DNA of 64,000 nucleotides. Origin: an uncultured Cedecea sp. Its GTDB lineage: Bacteria; Pseudomonadota; Gammaproteobacteria; Enterobacterales; Enterobacteriaceae. Each line of letters opens with the position of its first letter. The stretch's first letter is position 1. Shown here in pieces: positions 18,813 through 27,589 of the stretch. The notes under the pieces are model-generated. The model saw only the letters and a list, made by a program, of their open reading frames with translations, did not search any database and was not told the DNA's origin. The translations under genes and the position numbers were made by a program. The stretch spans positions 1 through 64,000 of the forward strand of contig NZ_CANMLV010000009.1 of NCBI RefSeq assembly GCF_947498825.1. Reading direction: 5' to 3'.

Positions 18813-20531
18813 TTATTTTTTATTATTCGGTTTCAGTTGTTCGCCTTCCTTCAACGCAAACAGCTCTTCATCACGTGTTGATATACGTGCTGAACCGTCA
18901 GGCATGCGGTAAGCCCCTTCGGTAAAGCCCGAACCATTCAGGAAAGGCGCTACTGCATCAGGTTTATTCTGTAATACCGACTCAAGTGCCAGCAGGGCAT
19001 AAGGTGCGATATTATCGACATTGGCATATTTGATCTCTTTGTTATCAACAAAGAAGCCATTTAACCGTTTATTCTCAACAATATTATCGGCAACTTTCTC
19101 AGCAAGACTGAGATAATCTTTATGTCCGGTGGCCTTCGACAGGTCGATCAATGCAAAAATGGTATAGGGGTCACTGTTGCTGGTACCCATATTGAGTTTT
19201 GCATTCTGGCCGCCCGGTGCGCCGATGTCGCCCAGTCCCTGACCTTTGGCGATACCGCGTACCGCTTTCCACAGTTCATCGTCCTGCTCAATACCGTATG
19301 CGCGGGCATAAGAGAGAAGGAATTCATTGCCAGCTTTATACGGCGTAAGTTTGGTACCTTTTTTACCGTAGTAACCGTCGCGTGGCAGAACATAGTTTGA
19401 TAAATCAGTACCGTTTGCCAGCATCGGCCTGAAGGTATTGTTACTTTCATCATAGGCGTAATGAGCAAAAGCTTTCAGTCCATCGATAGTCCACTTCTTA
19501 AGATCAGCACCCTGGCTACCTAATTCATTAGCCAGTGCCAGCTGCATCAGAGCATTTTCAGAATAGATAGTGCTGGTACGGCCTTTCAGCATCATATTAC
19601 CTTCCAGTGCATCCGGGCCGAATTCCGGACCAAACTGACGCTGGGCACGATCGCCAAATTTTGAATGGGTATTACTGTCATCAGTAGGTTTCTCACGCTG
19701 TAGTGCTTGAGTAAACTGATAAACACCCAGCCCGGTTTTTTTATCCCGGGGTAACACATACTGTTGTGCTAAACGCTGGGCCCAGACCAAGGCTTCGGGT
19801 TCATTATTATATTTAGACAGCAGTGCCGCAGAGTAAATCAGGTCATTGCCTGCATTCAGAAAGCTCAGCCCTTTAGTGGCAAAGAACGGGGGCTGCTGAA
19901 CAAAACTGCTTTTCCACAGTTCGCCCATTGGCTTGTTATATTCACCGTGACGGCTGGTCTCCATAATATTCCAGTCGTAAACGTGGGCATTCCAGAAGCC
20001 ACGAATAAACCTTACTGTTGGTTCTTTATCGACGGCGAACATCATTTCATAGTAAGGATAAGCATTTTTTAATTCGTGAACCTGCTCTTTCTCACTCGGG
20101 CCTTCCGGTTTCAGCGACTTCAGATCAACGAACCGATGTCCACCCCAGATCAATAGCCCGCTATTGTCCTGATAGTTATCAAAATAATATTTAGTGGTCT
20201 CTTCGGCACGCTTTTTATACTTTTCATCACCGGTCAGATTACTTAAGCCTACCAGAACACGCATCAGGTTTTGTTGAGCAGAGAAGTTGGATAGCACTGC
20301 GGTACGGCCATCAGGAAAGATCCATTCCATCTGCTCACCGGTTCTCGGATCAACACCGCTGGCTAATAAAGGGCTGGGCGTGGAACCATGATATTTATCT
20401 CCGGCTTTATCCAGCACGGTATCGGCAAAAGTTTTGACCGCCTGCAAACGCTGCTGGCTATCGGCAAGCGCAACGGAACTGGCTGCCATAATAAGAACAC
20501 AGCAAAGGCGTAGTGGGAATCGGGTATTCAT
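18813..20531 (-). CDS. Periplasmic pectate lyase, family PL2
   Basis: A 572-aa PL2 lyase. The N-terminus is a cleavable signal peptide (MNTRFPLRLCCVLIMAASSVALA), so it acts outside the cytoplasm, most likely in the periplasm like Yersinia PelY/YePL2A. Cytoplasmic PelW-type PL2 enzymes lack such a leader. The (alpha/alpha)7-barrel blocks GGHRFVDLKSL, FWNAHVYDWNIMETSRHG and GLGDIGAPGGQNAKL are present. PL2 enzymes cleave polygalacturonate by beta-elimination using Mn2+ or a similar metal and give unsaturated di- and trigalacturonate. It lies 8 bp downstream of the methylesterase gene and is probably co-transcribed with it. Confidence 0.9.
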   Translation of the reverse strand: MNTRFPLRLCCVLIMAASSVALADSQQRLQAVKTFADTVLDKAGDKYHGSTPSPLLASGVDPRTGEQMEWIFPDGRTAVLSNFSAQQNLMRVLVGLSNLTGDEKYKKRAEETTKYYFDNYQDNSGLLIWGGHRFVDLKSLKPEGPSEKEQVHELKNAYPYYEMMFAVDKEPTVRFIRGFWNAHVYDWNIMETSRHGEYNKPMGELWKSSFVQQPPFFATKGLSFLNAGNDLIYSAALLSKYNNEPEALVWAQRLAQQYVLPRDKKTGLGVYQFTQALQREKPTDDSNTHSKFGDRAQRQFGPEFGPDALEGNMMLKGRTSTIYSENALMQLALANELGSQGADLKKWTIDGLKAFAHYAYDESNNTFRPMLANGTDLSNYVLPRDGYYGKKGTKLTPYKAGNEFLLSYARAYGIEQDDELWKAVRGIAKGQGLGDIGAPGGQNAKLNMGTSNSDPYTIFALIDLSKATGHKDYLSLAEKVADNIVENKRLNGFFVDNKEIKYANVDNIAPYALLALESVLQNKPDAVAPFLNGSGFTEGAYRMPDGSARISTRDEELFALKEGEQLKPNNKK

Positions 20532-20539
20532 AACAGATC

Positions 20540-21625
20540 CTATTGAAGTCGTGATGATGGCCAGTCAGAAAAAATATTTTTTACACTGTACTTTTCGGCT
20601 TGGGAGGCACTCATAGCATATTTCTCTCCCCCCTGATTAGCGCCTGCTCCGCGACTGCCGTATTCATAGAAACGGCTGTCTTCAGGATAGAACCAGATCT
20701 TTTCACCGGCTTTATCTTTACCAGACATTTTGTCCCAGCCATAAATATGGTCATCGATTTCACTGTTAATAAATGCAGATAAACCGATAGCCTGTGGGTC
20801 AGCATAGCGCCCGTCGTCAAACTGGGTGGTAGGGTGCCACGGACGACCAAGGGCAAAACTTTTTGCCGGAACGCCAGGTTCTTTCAATAACTTGCTGTCG
20901 ATAAAAATCAGACCATAAGGGGCATTGACGTTGGTTGATGGCGCGGTGATATAGCCAAGAGGTGGTGAAATATCAGCCCGTGCCCGGGCAATGATGTCGC
21001 AGCGTTCAAATACTGCGGTACCGGAGCCAAAGATAAAGTCAACATGGCCGCTTATCGTGCAGTCGGTAAAGTAGCTTCTGCTGCCGGTTTTACTGTAAAA
21101 AGTATCCTGGTACCCTTCCAGACGAACATGCCTGAATCGCGCCTCATCAACATTATCAGCCACTAGTAATGCCACTGCCTGAGTATCTTTCAGCTTTTGC
21201 GGGGAATCAGCGGGGAGTGCCTGGTTTGCAGGAAAATCAAAGCTATTACGGATGGTGATATTTTCTAATGTCACGCCATTGGCTTTAATTTCTACGGTAC
21301 TGGTACGGGATGTGCCTAATTTCTTACCTGTGCTATCAAGCTGACCTGCTGGAGTATTGGCTTCGATAATGGTTTTATCTTCTGATTCGCCTACCAGTGT
21401 TACCGGTTTATCAATGATCAGTCGTTCTTGCCAGCTACCATCGGTAACCAGAATACGCCAGGGGCTTCCGTCTGCCGGGGCGGCATCAAGGGCTTGTTTA
21501 ACTGAGCTGAAATGTCCGGCCTCAGGGGAGGGCGAAACTATTGCATCCCATTGTGAAGCCAGGGCTTGAGTTGAGCATAGTACTGCCCCACCGAGTAATA
21601 AAGTAATAACCAGATTTTTAGTCAC
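20540..21625 (-). CDS. Pectin methylesterase, family CE8
   Basis: A 361-aa CE8 pectinesterase similar to PemA. The signal peptide ends ...STQALA before SQWDA; the cysteine in it does not fit a lipobox. Active-site blocks: LEGYQDTFYSKTGSRSYF, the catalytic-Asp block GHVDFIFGSGTAVFERC and the Arg block ALGRPWHP. It removes methyl esters from homogalacturonan so that the lyases can act. It is the gene before the PL2 lyase, and its own promoter probably lies in 21626-21787, after the CBM32 terminator. Confidence 0.93.
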   Translation of the reverse strand: MTKNLVITLLLGGAVLCSTQALASQWDAIVSPSPEAGHFSSVKQALDAAPADGSPWRILVTDGSWQERLIIDKPVTLVGESEDKTIIEANTPAGQLDSTGKKLGTSRTSTVEIKANGVTLENITIRNSFDFPANQALPADSPQKLKDTQAVALLVADNVDEARFRHVRLEGYQDTFYSKTGSRSYFTDCTISGHVDFIFGSGTAVFERCDIIARARADISPPLGYITAPSTNVNAPYGLIFIDSKLLKEPGVPAKSFALGRPWHPTTQFDDGRYADPQAIGLSAFINSEIDDHIYGWDKMSGKDKAGEKIWFYPEDSRFYEYGSRGAGANQGGEKYAMSASQAEKYSVKNIFSDWPSSRLQ

Positions 21626-21787
21626 TATTTTTCCTTTCTGCTGGATGCTTATTAGCTATATCTGGTGGCACTGTCAGTCGTCTGTTTTTACTTGCGATAA
21701 GGATGATATTCAGTGTTCCTTTAAGCGAAAAAGCAGGATTCTGATAGCGTTAAGTGAAGAAAATCATTTTGGTAAATTGCACAAATT

Positions 21788-21845
21788 AAAACGGCCGCAT
21801 CCTTAAAGATTCATATTAAGTCTCTTTCTGGATGCGCCGTTTTCA
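21788..21845 (-). terminator. Terminator of the CBM32 gene
   Basis: Complementary arms AAAACGGCCGCATCC (21789-21803) and GGATGCGCCGTTTT (21831-21844) enclose a 27-bp AT-rich loop. Reading leftward, the stem ends in TTTTAATTT. Confidence 0.6.
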
Positions 21846-21877
21846 AACCATATTGATGGTGTTATATATGATTCGTA

Positions 21878-22378
21878 TCAAGGTAAAACAGTTTCCGGGA
21901 GGGCTTCATTAGAGTTAACATCAACCTCAATGAGCGCACTCCATTTATTGGCATTGGTTCCATTAACATTGATCTTCAAATAACGTGCATCACGAGGGGT
22001 TTTCAGCACGAATTTCTCCCCCTTGTCATACTTATCAGAGGTTTCTAAACCACTGGCTAATGGTGTCCAGGTGCTGTTATCGGTCGAGGTTAATAGATCG
22101 AATTTCAGGCGACGTTCAGTAGGTTTGAATGGAAGTAATACGATATTAGTGATTTTCATATCACTTTTTAGCTTTAACGTTGCTGAGTTCCCCAGACCAT
22201 TAACCGCCCAGCGGGTCTTGGTATTACCGTCAATCATATTTTCCGGACGATGATTTTTGTCTTCATCAAATCCAGTGGCAGTAACACTTTCAAAATTATT
22301 AGCAAAGGCCAGACCTGAACACAGAACCAGAGTTGAAGCAGCAAACAAACTTAATAAACTGCGTTTCTTTAATAACAT
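21878..22378 (-). CDS. Free-standing periplasmic CBM32 polygalacturonate-binding protein
   Basis: A 166-aa secreted protein: signal peptide (ending GLAFA before NNFES), then a single F5/8 type C (CBM32) beta-sandwich with the ENMIDGNTKTRWAV motif. There is no catalytic domain. It corresponds in size and context to Yersinia enterocolitica YeCBM32, which is known to bind polygalacturonic acid. It probably retains oligogalacturonides in the periplasm next to the PL2 and CE8 enzymes. The start at 22378 is chosen because GGAGGG precedes it and the signal peptide begins there. It lies between the porin and esterase genes. Confidence 0.88.
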   Translation of the reverse strand: MLLKKRSLLSLFAASTLVLCSGLAFANNFESVTATGFDEDKNHRPENMIDGNTKTRWAVNGLGNSATLKLKSDMKITNIVLLPFKPTERRLKFDLLTSTDNSTWTPLASGLETSDKYDKGEKFVLKTPRDARYLKINVNGTNANKWSALIEVDVNSNEALPETVLP

Positions 22379-22433
22379 AAACCCTCCGGGCAAGGAGAAA
22401 ATCATCTTAATATATTGTATTTAATAAATGTTT

Positions 22434-22452
22434 AGCCATCTGTCAGATGGCT
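22434..22452 (-). terminator. Hairpin after the porin gene
   Basis: The near-perfect palindrome AGCCATCTG T CAGATGGCT lies 16 bp after the porin stop; the leftward transcript continues AAACATTTATT. It is probably an attenuating hairpin before the CBM32 gene. Confidence 0.45.
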
Positions 22453-22467
22453 TACTAACTGTTTTAA

Positions 22468-23445
22468 TTAGAATGATTTTCTTACCGCTAACTTGTAGAA
22501 CATTCTGTTTTTATCATCTGAGGATACGCCGCTATAGCTTTCCACTTTTGCAGTTTGCCAGTAAACCTCGCCGACAATATTTACAGTAGAGGTTGCTTTG
22601 TAGTTAAAGCCCGATCCGATACGTAATTCATCTTTGTTTCTTGATTTGCCATGATCTTTAACAAATTTGGCACTTTCAATATTTTCTTCTTTATAATGAA
22701 GGTCATAACGGACAAACGGGCTGAAGCTCAGATCGTTTATGACATTAACGTTATACCCTACACGTAATTGCCATCTGTCATATTTTGAGGCATCTTCAGA
22801 GTATTTTCTTTCATTATAAATAGATGACCACAGGCTATTGTTTTTGTTTATTTTGTATCGTACGCCCAGTAACTGAAGTTCGTGATAATAATCACCATTA
22901 TAATTATTTGTGCTTAATTCACCTTTAACATAGTGGTCACCTTTTCTTGACTCTTGTTTGGTCTTCATAAACACAGGGGCGACAAAACCGCTCAGATATA
23001 CGTTAACCTGGTCGTTAATTTTGTAGTCCATGTTAGGGTAGAAACGCAGCTCAAGCTTGCTTCTGTCCTGTTTACCGGTATTGGTCAGATAGTTGATATC
23101 CCAGCTTTCATAACGGAACCCGGCTTGTGGTGAAAAGCTAAAGTTACCATTTTTCCAGGAATAGCCCTTGGCAATGACTTCAATACGGTCACGGTTAGTT
23201 TTAAACTGGTCTTTAGGTGTGGTTGCGTGTTTTTTACCATATTGATCCTGATACATATATTTCATTGAAATATTCAGGCTGGAGTCTTCAATAGGGTTAA
23301 AACTGGTTGAGATATAAGGCATGAATACATCTGAGGTCTTATATTGATCGCGGGTATAGCGCTCATTCTCAAACCCTAACTCAACAGTTGCTGCATAGGC
23401 ATTGCTAGATAAAATAACCATTAAAGCTAATACTTTTTTTTGCAT
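22468..23445 (-). CDS. Outer-membrane porin of OmpG/KdgM type for oligogalacturonides
   Basis: A 325-aa beta-barrel with signal peptide MQKKVLALMVILSSNAYA and a terminal Phe (KLAVRKSF). It has alternating amphipathic strands such as DRWQLRVGYNVNVINDLSFSPFVRYDL. At 325 residues it is much longer than Dickeya KdgM (about 236) and nearer OmpG (about 300). Many Lys/Arg residues would suit an anionic substrate. Its place beside togB, behind two KdgR boxes, supports oligogalacturonate entry. Family assignment (OmpG versus KdgM) is uncertain. Confidence 0.75.
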   Translation of the reverse strand: MQKKVLALMVILSSNAYAATVELGFENERYTRDQYKTSDVFMPYISTSFNPIEDSSLNISMKYMYQDQYGKKHATTPKDQFKTNRDRIEVIAKGYSWKNGNFSFSPQAGFRYESWDINYLTNTGKQDRSKLELRFYPNMDYKINDQVNVYLSGFVAPVFMKTKQESRKGDHYVKGELSTNNYNGDYYHELQLLGVRYKINKNNSLWSSIYNERKYSEDASKYDRWQLRVGYNVNVINDLSFSPFVRYDLHYKEENIESAKFVKDHGKSRNKDELRIGSGFNYKATSTVNIVGEVYWQTAKVESYSGVSSDDKNRMFYKLAVRKSF

Positions 23446-23848
23446 AGTATTTACCTTGTTTTAGACCAGAGAACACCGTTTTTATAATTAATAATTTTAT
23501 CAAAGCAAACACTCACAAAAATAAAATGCTTCCATATCAATGGAGTGATGCAACTATTAATTACAGGTATTGATGTAACATATTAAAATCTGACATAAAT
23601 TAAATCTGCGACTATATCTGTCACGCGCAGATTTAAGCGCCACATTAAAAGTGGCTTGTTGTTTTCATGTGAATATAAAGCTGTTTTGTTAATGTTCTAT
23701 CTCATTTTTCATCCAGAACTGTCATGTGTTAATCGATAGCAATGAGAACTTTTTCATCCAAGAGGACGAGATGATACTGAATCAAAGTGCTAATTTAGGT
23801 TCTTATTGCTTCTTTTTACAAGTGAGTTAAATATCCGATAAATCAAAA

Positions 23849-23863
23849 TGAAACGCCATTTCA
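23849..23863. promoter_or_regulatory. KdgR box (distal) upstream of the porin gene
   Basis: TGAAACGCCATTTCA fits the KdgR core TGAAAYRNYRTTTCA exactly. It lies 404 bp upstream of the porin start, inside the 786-bp gene-free stretch 23446-24231. Confidence 0.7.
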
Positions 23864-23935
23864 GTATACTGCTTTATATTTGCTGTAAGGAAAAGTGGTT
23901 TTTAATCATAATGTGATACACCTCAAGCGATATTT

Positions 23936-23950
23936 TGAAATAACATTTCA
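23936..23950. promoter_or_regulatory. Second KdgR box upstream of the porin gene
   Basis: TGAAATAACATTTCA is another exact match to TGAAAYRNYRTTTCA, 87 bp from the first. Paired boxes suggest cooperative or looping repression by KdgR. Confidence 0.7.
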
Positions 23951-23994
23951 AAAAGATAAAAGGTTCATTTCATGAAGGATTATTGTTATCTGAT

Positions 23995-24010
23995 TGTGAC
24001 TTAAATCACT
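23995..24010. promoter_or_regulatory. Probable CRP site upstream of the porin gene
   Basis: TGTGACTTAAATCACT fits TGTGA-N6-TCACA with one mismatch and lies 45 bp from the KdgR box, the usual KdgR/CRP combination of pectin genes. Confidence 0.55.
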
Positions 24011-24169
24011 GAATGACGGTAAGTATTTCTACTGTTTAGTCTTATGGTAAATTATTTCAATCACATGTGAGAAGAGATAAACATATGCGGAGATGTTGTC
24101 AGGAATGAAGCTGGCAGGCGATATCGATGACATATATGCACTGTCGGGATGTTTTCTGGCATCTTATAA

Positions 24170-24204
24170 AAAAGAACCTGCCGTGAATGACATCACGGCA
24201 GGTG
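24170..24204 (-). terminator. Terminator of the togMNAB operon
   Basis: ACCTGCCGTGA / TCACGGCAGGT form an 11-bp stem with a 6-base loop. On the leftward transcript it is followed by TTCTTTTTT. It separates togB from the porin control region. Confidence 0.85.
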
Positions 24205-24231
24205 AGGACAGAACAGAGTTTTCAGGCAAGC

Positions 24232-25521
24232 TTAGCGCATTGCGCGTTTCAGAATACGGTTACCCTGGCGTTCAAATTCTTCTGCGGCTTCTGCTACGGT
24301 TTTCTGGCCATAGTCGATATATTGCAGAGTTGAACCGAACAGAGTCACCAGTTGTGGATCGTCAAAGTAAGGAGAAACGACCAGTTTATTTGGTAATGAC
24401 TGAGCCAGTTTTAATCCGGCAACCGCAGGGTCACTGTCTTTAATGACACCCGTGGAAGATAAGTGAGTAACTGCTGCATTACTCAATGGAACACCGCGCT
24501 CCAGTCCCAGAGCTTCAACGCCTATTTTGTTATTTAACAGGAAGTTGATCACCATGGCGGCGTCTTTCGGATGCTTAGTCGTTTTACTGATTGATAGCAT
24601 CTGAGCAGGTTTAAAGAACAAGCCCGCATCCGTTGCTCCTGGCAGCATAGGATAAGCACCTAACTCTAGTTTTGCTGGTGGTTTCAGGTTATCGGAATAT
24701 TTGGTAATGGTTGAGTTCCACATATAGGTACCCGCCCATTCACCCTGGATCCATGGCTTCATTTCATACATGTTGCTCTTACCAAATGAGGCATAGTATT
24801 TGGTATCAGGCATGACATGATTGTCGATCAGTTTTTTGTACATTTCAAAAAATTCAACCCATTGCTCTTTGCTGTAGGCGAATTTTTTACCGTCCAGATC
24901 GATTGCCGGTACGTTGTACTTCTGGATCATATATGAATTGAGTAAGGCAAGCGTATCCTGATGTTCAAGTACCACAGGGAAATATTCTTTGCCCAGTTTC
25001 GTTTCAAATGTTTTTCCTGCTGCGAGCAATTCATCCCACGTTTTTGGATAATCTATCCCGGCTTGTTTCCAGGTTTGATCATTAAAATAGAAAACACGCG
25101 CTGTGACAGAAATAGGAATACCGTTTAATTTACCGTCTACCGTCGTGAACTGTAGATCTTGTGGTTTAAAGTTAGATAAACCCAGTTCATCTTTCAGTAA
25201 GTTAAGGTTATAGAAGCCATTTCCTGTTTTCGAGAAAATAGGCAGCCAGTTCCAGTTAGTCTGCATAACATCTGGCTCAGTTCCGCCAGCAATTTGCGTG
25301 GTAAGACGAGATAAGTGACCGTCCCAGCCGGTATATTCAGATTTAATATTAATATTTGGATGAAGCTTGTGGAATTCTTCCAAAGCCTTCAGGGTGACCT
25401 GGTGTCGGCCGTTTCCTCCCCACCAGGACATGCGTAAATCAACGTCATCTGCCGCAAAAGCACTACCTGCCGACATCACTAATGTAGAAGCAATCAAGGT
25501 ACTCAATAGCATTGTTTTCAT
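24232..25521 (-). CDS. togB: TogB, oligogalacturonide-binding protein
   Basis: A 429-aa periplasmic solute-binding protein of the CUT1 (MalE-like) class. The signal peptide is MKTMLLSTLIASTLVMSAGSAFA. It has the characteristic WWGGNGRHQVTLKALEEF start and MLPGATDAGLFFKPAQML near the C-terminal third. In Dickeya and Yersinia TogB binds oligogalacturonides and feeds TogMN. AGGAG lies 9 bp before the ATG. It is the last gene of the four-gene operon, 15 bp after togA. Confidence 0.93.
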   Translation of the reverse strand: MKTMLLSTLIASTLVMSAGSAFAADDVDLRMSWWGGNGRHQVTLKALEEFHKLHPNINIKSEYTGWDGHLSRLTTQIAGGTEPDVMQTNWNWLPIFSKTGNGFYNLNLLKDELGLSNFKPQDLQFTTVDGKLNGIPISVTARVFYFNDQTWKQAGIDYPKTWDELLAAGKTFETKLGKEYFPVVLEHQDTLALLNSYMIQKYNVPAIDLDGKKFAYSKEQWVEFFEMYKKLIDNHVMPDTKYYASFGKSNMYEMKPWIQGEWAGTYMWNSTITKYSDNLKPPAKLELGAYPMLPGATDAGLFFKPAQMLSISKTTKHPKDAAMVINFLLNNKIGVEALGLERGVPLSNAAVTHLSSTGVIKDSDPAVAGLKLAQSLPNKLVVSPYFDDPQLVTLFGSTLQYIDYGQKTVAEAAEEFERQGNRILKRAMR

Positions 25522-25536
25522 TATGAGCTACTCCTG

Positions 25537-26664
25537 TTAGATAGAGAGGTTTTCTTCTGTTTTTGAATCAAAAATATGGCATTTATCCATATCAAATTTA
25601 AAATAAACTGAACGGTTGATACCCTGCGCAAGAATAGGTTTCGCTTCATCTGACGAAATACGACAGGTCAGTTCATAGTTGTCTATTTTTAGGTAGACAA
25701 AGAACTCATGTCCCATATTTTCGACACGAACAATTTCACCGGTAGCACTGCTACTTTCAAAAGGCTGGTCGGAAATATTGACAAATTCCGGACGAATACC
25801 AAAGAAAACGTCCTGATCTTTATAGGCCGCAACTTTCTCTGTTTTTTGTTCGTTCAGAGCCAGAACATTGCTACCAATGGTGATATACATCTTTCCGTCT
25901 TTTTCGATCAATTTACTCTTTTTAATGTTCATTTCTGGGGCACCGATGAAACCGGCAACAAACATATTTTTAGGGTAATGATAGAGATTGTCCGGGGTAT
26001 CGACCTGCATGATATGGCCCAGTTTCATCACACAAATTCTGTCGCCCATGGTCATCGCTTCGGTCTGATCGTGGGTAACATATACTGTGGTGGCTGGTTT
26101 ACCGCTTTGCTTCAGCTGCTTATGCAGGTCAGAAATACGAATACGCATTGATGCACGCAGTTTGGCATCCAGGTTAGAAAGCGGTTCGTCAAACAGGAAC
26201 ACATCTGGTTTTTTTACAATTGCACGGCCTACGGCTACACGCTGTGCTTGTCCGCCGGATAACTGGCGCGGCAGTCTGTCCAGCAGCTCGTCCAGCTCAA
26301 GAATTTTCGCCGCTTCGTTAACCTGCTTCTCAATCTCTTTTTTCGGCATTTTGCTGAGCTTCAAACCGAATGCCAGGTTTTCACGTACAGTCATATGCGG
26401 ATAAAGTGCATAGTTCTGGAACACCATGGCAATACCGCGAGATTTTGGTGCCAGGTTATTAACGACACGTTCTCCAATACGGACTTCACCACCGCTGATG
26501 GTTTCAAGACCTGCTAACATACGTAAGGTCGTTGATTTTGCACAACCGGAAGGTCCGACAATAACCATGAACTCGCCATCTTTGATAGTTAAATCAATGT
26601 TATGTACAGCCTTGAAACCGTTTGAATAGACTTTTTCTAATTTATTAAAAATAACTTCAGCCAT
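25537..26664 (-). CDS. togA: TogA, ATPase of the oligogalacturonide importer
   Basis: A 375-aa MalK/UgpC-type ATPase. Walker A GPSGCAKST is at residues 37-45, the signature is LSGGQAQRVAVGRAI, Walker B is VFLFDEPLSNLD and the switch His lies in YVTHDQTEAM. A C-terminal TOBE regulatory domain follows. The Ala in place of Gly in the P-loop is common in this subfamily. The start at 26664 (MAEVIFNKLEKVYSN) has AGGGGC upstream. It energises TogMN. Confidence 0.93.
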   Translation of the reverse strand: MAEVIFNKLEKVYSNGFKAVHNIDLTIKDGEFMVIVGPSGCAKSTTLRMLAGLETISGGEVRIGERVVNNLAPKSRGIAMVFQNYALYPHMTVRENLAFGLKLSKMPKKEIEKQVNEAAKILELDELLDRLPRQLSGGQAQRVAVGRAIVKKPDVFLFDEPLSNLDAKLRASMRIRISDLHKQLKQSGKPATTVYVTHDQTEAMTMGDRICVMKLGHIMQVDTPDNLYHYPKNMFVAGFIGAPEMNIKKSKLIEKDGKMYITIGSNVLALNEQKTEKVAAYKDQDVFFGIRPEFVNISDQPFESSSATGEIVRVENMGHEFFVYLKIDNYELTCRISSDEAKPILAQGINRSVYFKFDMDKCHIFDSKTEENLSI

Positions 26665-26677
26665 GATATTGCCCCTA

Positions 26678-27589
26678 TTAACCTTTAATTCCGCTGCTCG
26701 TGACACCCTGAACAAAATAGCGCTGTGCCAGGAAGAATATGATGATTGATGGCAGGATAGAGATACTTGCCATAGCTAAAATCTCATTCCATGGTGCGCC
26801 CTCGGTGACATCGATGGACATTTTTAATGCTAATGCAATTGGATATTTATCTACGCTGTAGACATAAATCAGCGGACCGATAAAGTCGTTCATTGACCAC
26901 ATGAACTGGAACAATGCGACGGAAATAATCGCGGGTTTCAGAATCGGGACGACGACATACCACAGCACTTGAAATGAGTTACATCCGTCAATTTGCGCCG
27001 CTTCTTCCATGTCACGTGGAACACCACGCAGGAACTGAATCAGCATGAAGACAAAGAACCCTTGTGTAGCAAAAGCCATAGGTAAATACAGTGGCAGATA
27101 GCTATTCAGCATGCCCATTTCACGGAACATCAGGTACTGAGGGATCAGCAGTACAGTACTTGGCAGCAACATAGTGGTGATGAGTGTGGCAAACCAAAAC
27201 TTTTTAAATGGAATTTCAAAACGAGCAAAACCATAGGCCACGATAGTGGACGAAATAATGGTCAGAAGCACTTTCGGGATAACATACTTAAAAGTATTCA
27301 GCATGTAGTGTCCGAAAGTATATTCGGTACCGGTTTTCCAGCCATTAATAAAACCATCGCTGGTTGGATGTTCTGGCCATAATCCGAGCGTGGTAAAAAT
27401 CTCATGATTAGGTTTAAAGGCTGCTGAAAACATCCATACTAACGGATACAGCATCAGCAGACCGACGATAAGCAGTATGACGTAGCGAATATAAGCGCTA
27501 ATTTTTTCCCGACGTAGCGTACGCAGAACTTCTTGCTCAGCTAAATCTAAATTTTGTTTCGGGGCCATAGGTTGTTGAATATCAGCCAT
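26678..27589 (-). CDS. togN: TogN, inner-membrane permease of the oligogalacturonide importer
   Basis: A 303-aa MalG-class permease with six membrane segments and the EAA loop EEAAQIDGCNSFQVLWYVVVPILKP. The true start is MADIQQPMAPKQ at 27589, with an excellent GGGAGG; longer upstream reading would run into togM in another frame. It overlaps togM by 8 bp and forms a heterodimer with TogM. Confidence 0.93.
   Translation of the reverse strand: MADIQQPMAPKQNLDLAEQEVLRTLRREKISAYIRYVILLIVGLLMLYPLVWMFSAAFKPNHEIFTTLGLWPEHPTSDGFINGWKTGTEYTFGHYMLNTFKYVIPKVLLTIISSTIVAYGFARFEIPFKKFWFATLITTMLLPSTVLLIPQYLMFREMGMLNSYLPLYLPMAFATQGFFVFMLIQFLRGVPRDMEEAAQIDGCNSFQVLWYVVVPILKPAIISVALFQFMWSMNDFIGPLIYVYSVDKYPIALALKMSIDVTEGAPWNEILAMASISILPSIIIFFLAQRYFVQGVTSSGIKG

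Noticed and set aside
21735-21775. KdgR box before the methylesterase gene
   Set aside because: GAAAATCATTTTG is only a loose partial match to TGAAAYRNYRTTTCA.
24093-24443. 116-aa plus-strand frame opposite togB
   Set aside because: It crosses the togMNAB terminator and lies antisense to the well-supported togB 3' end.
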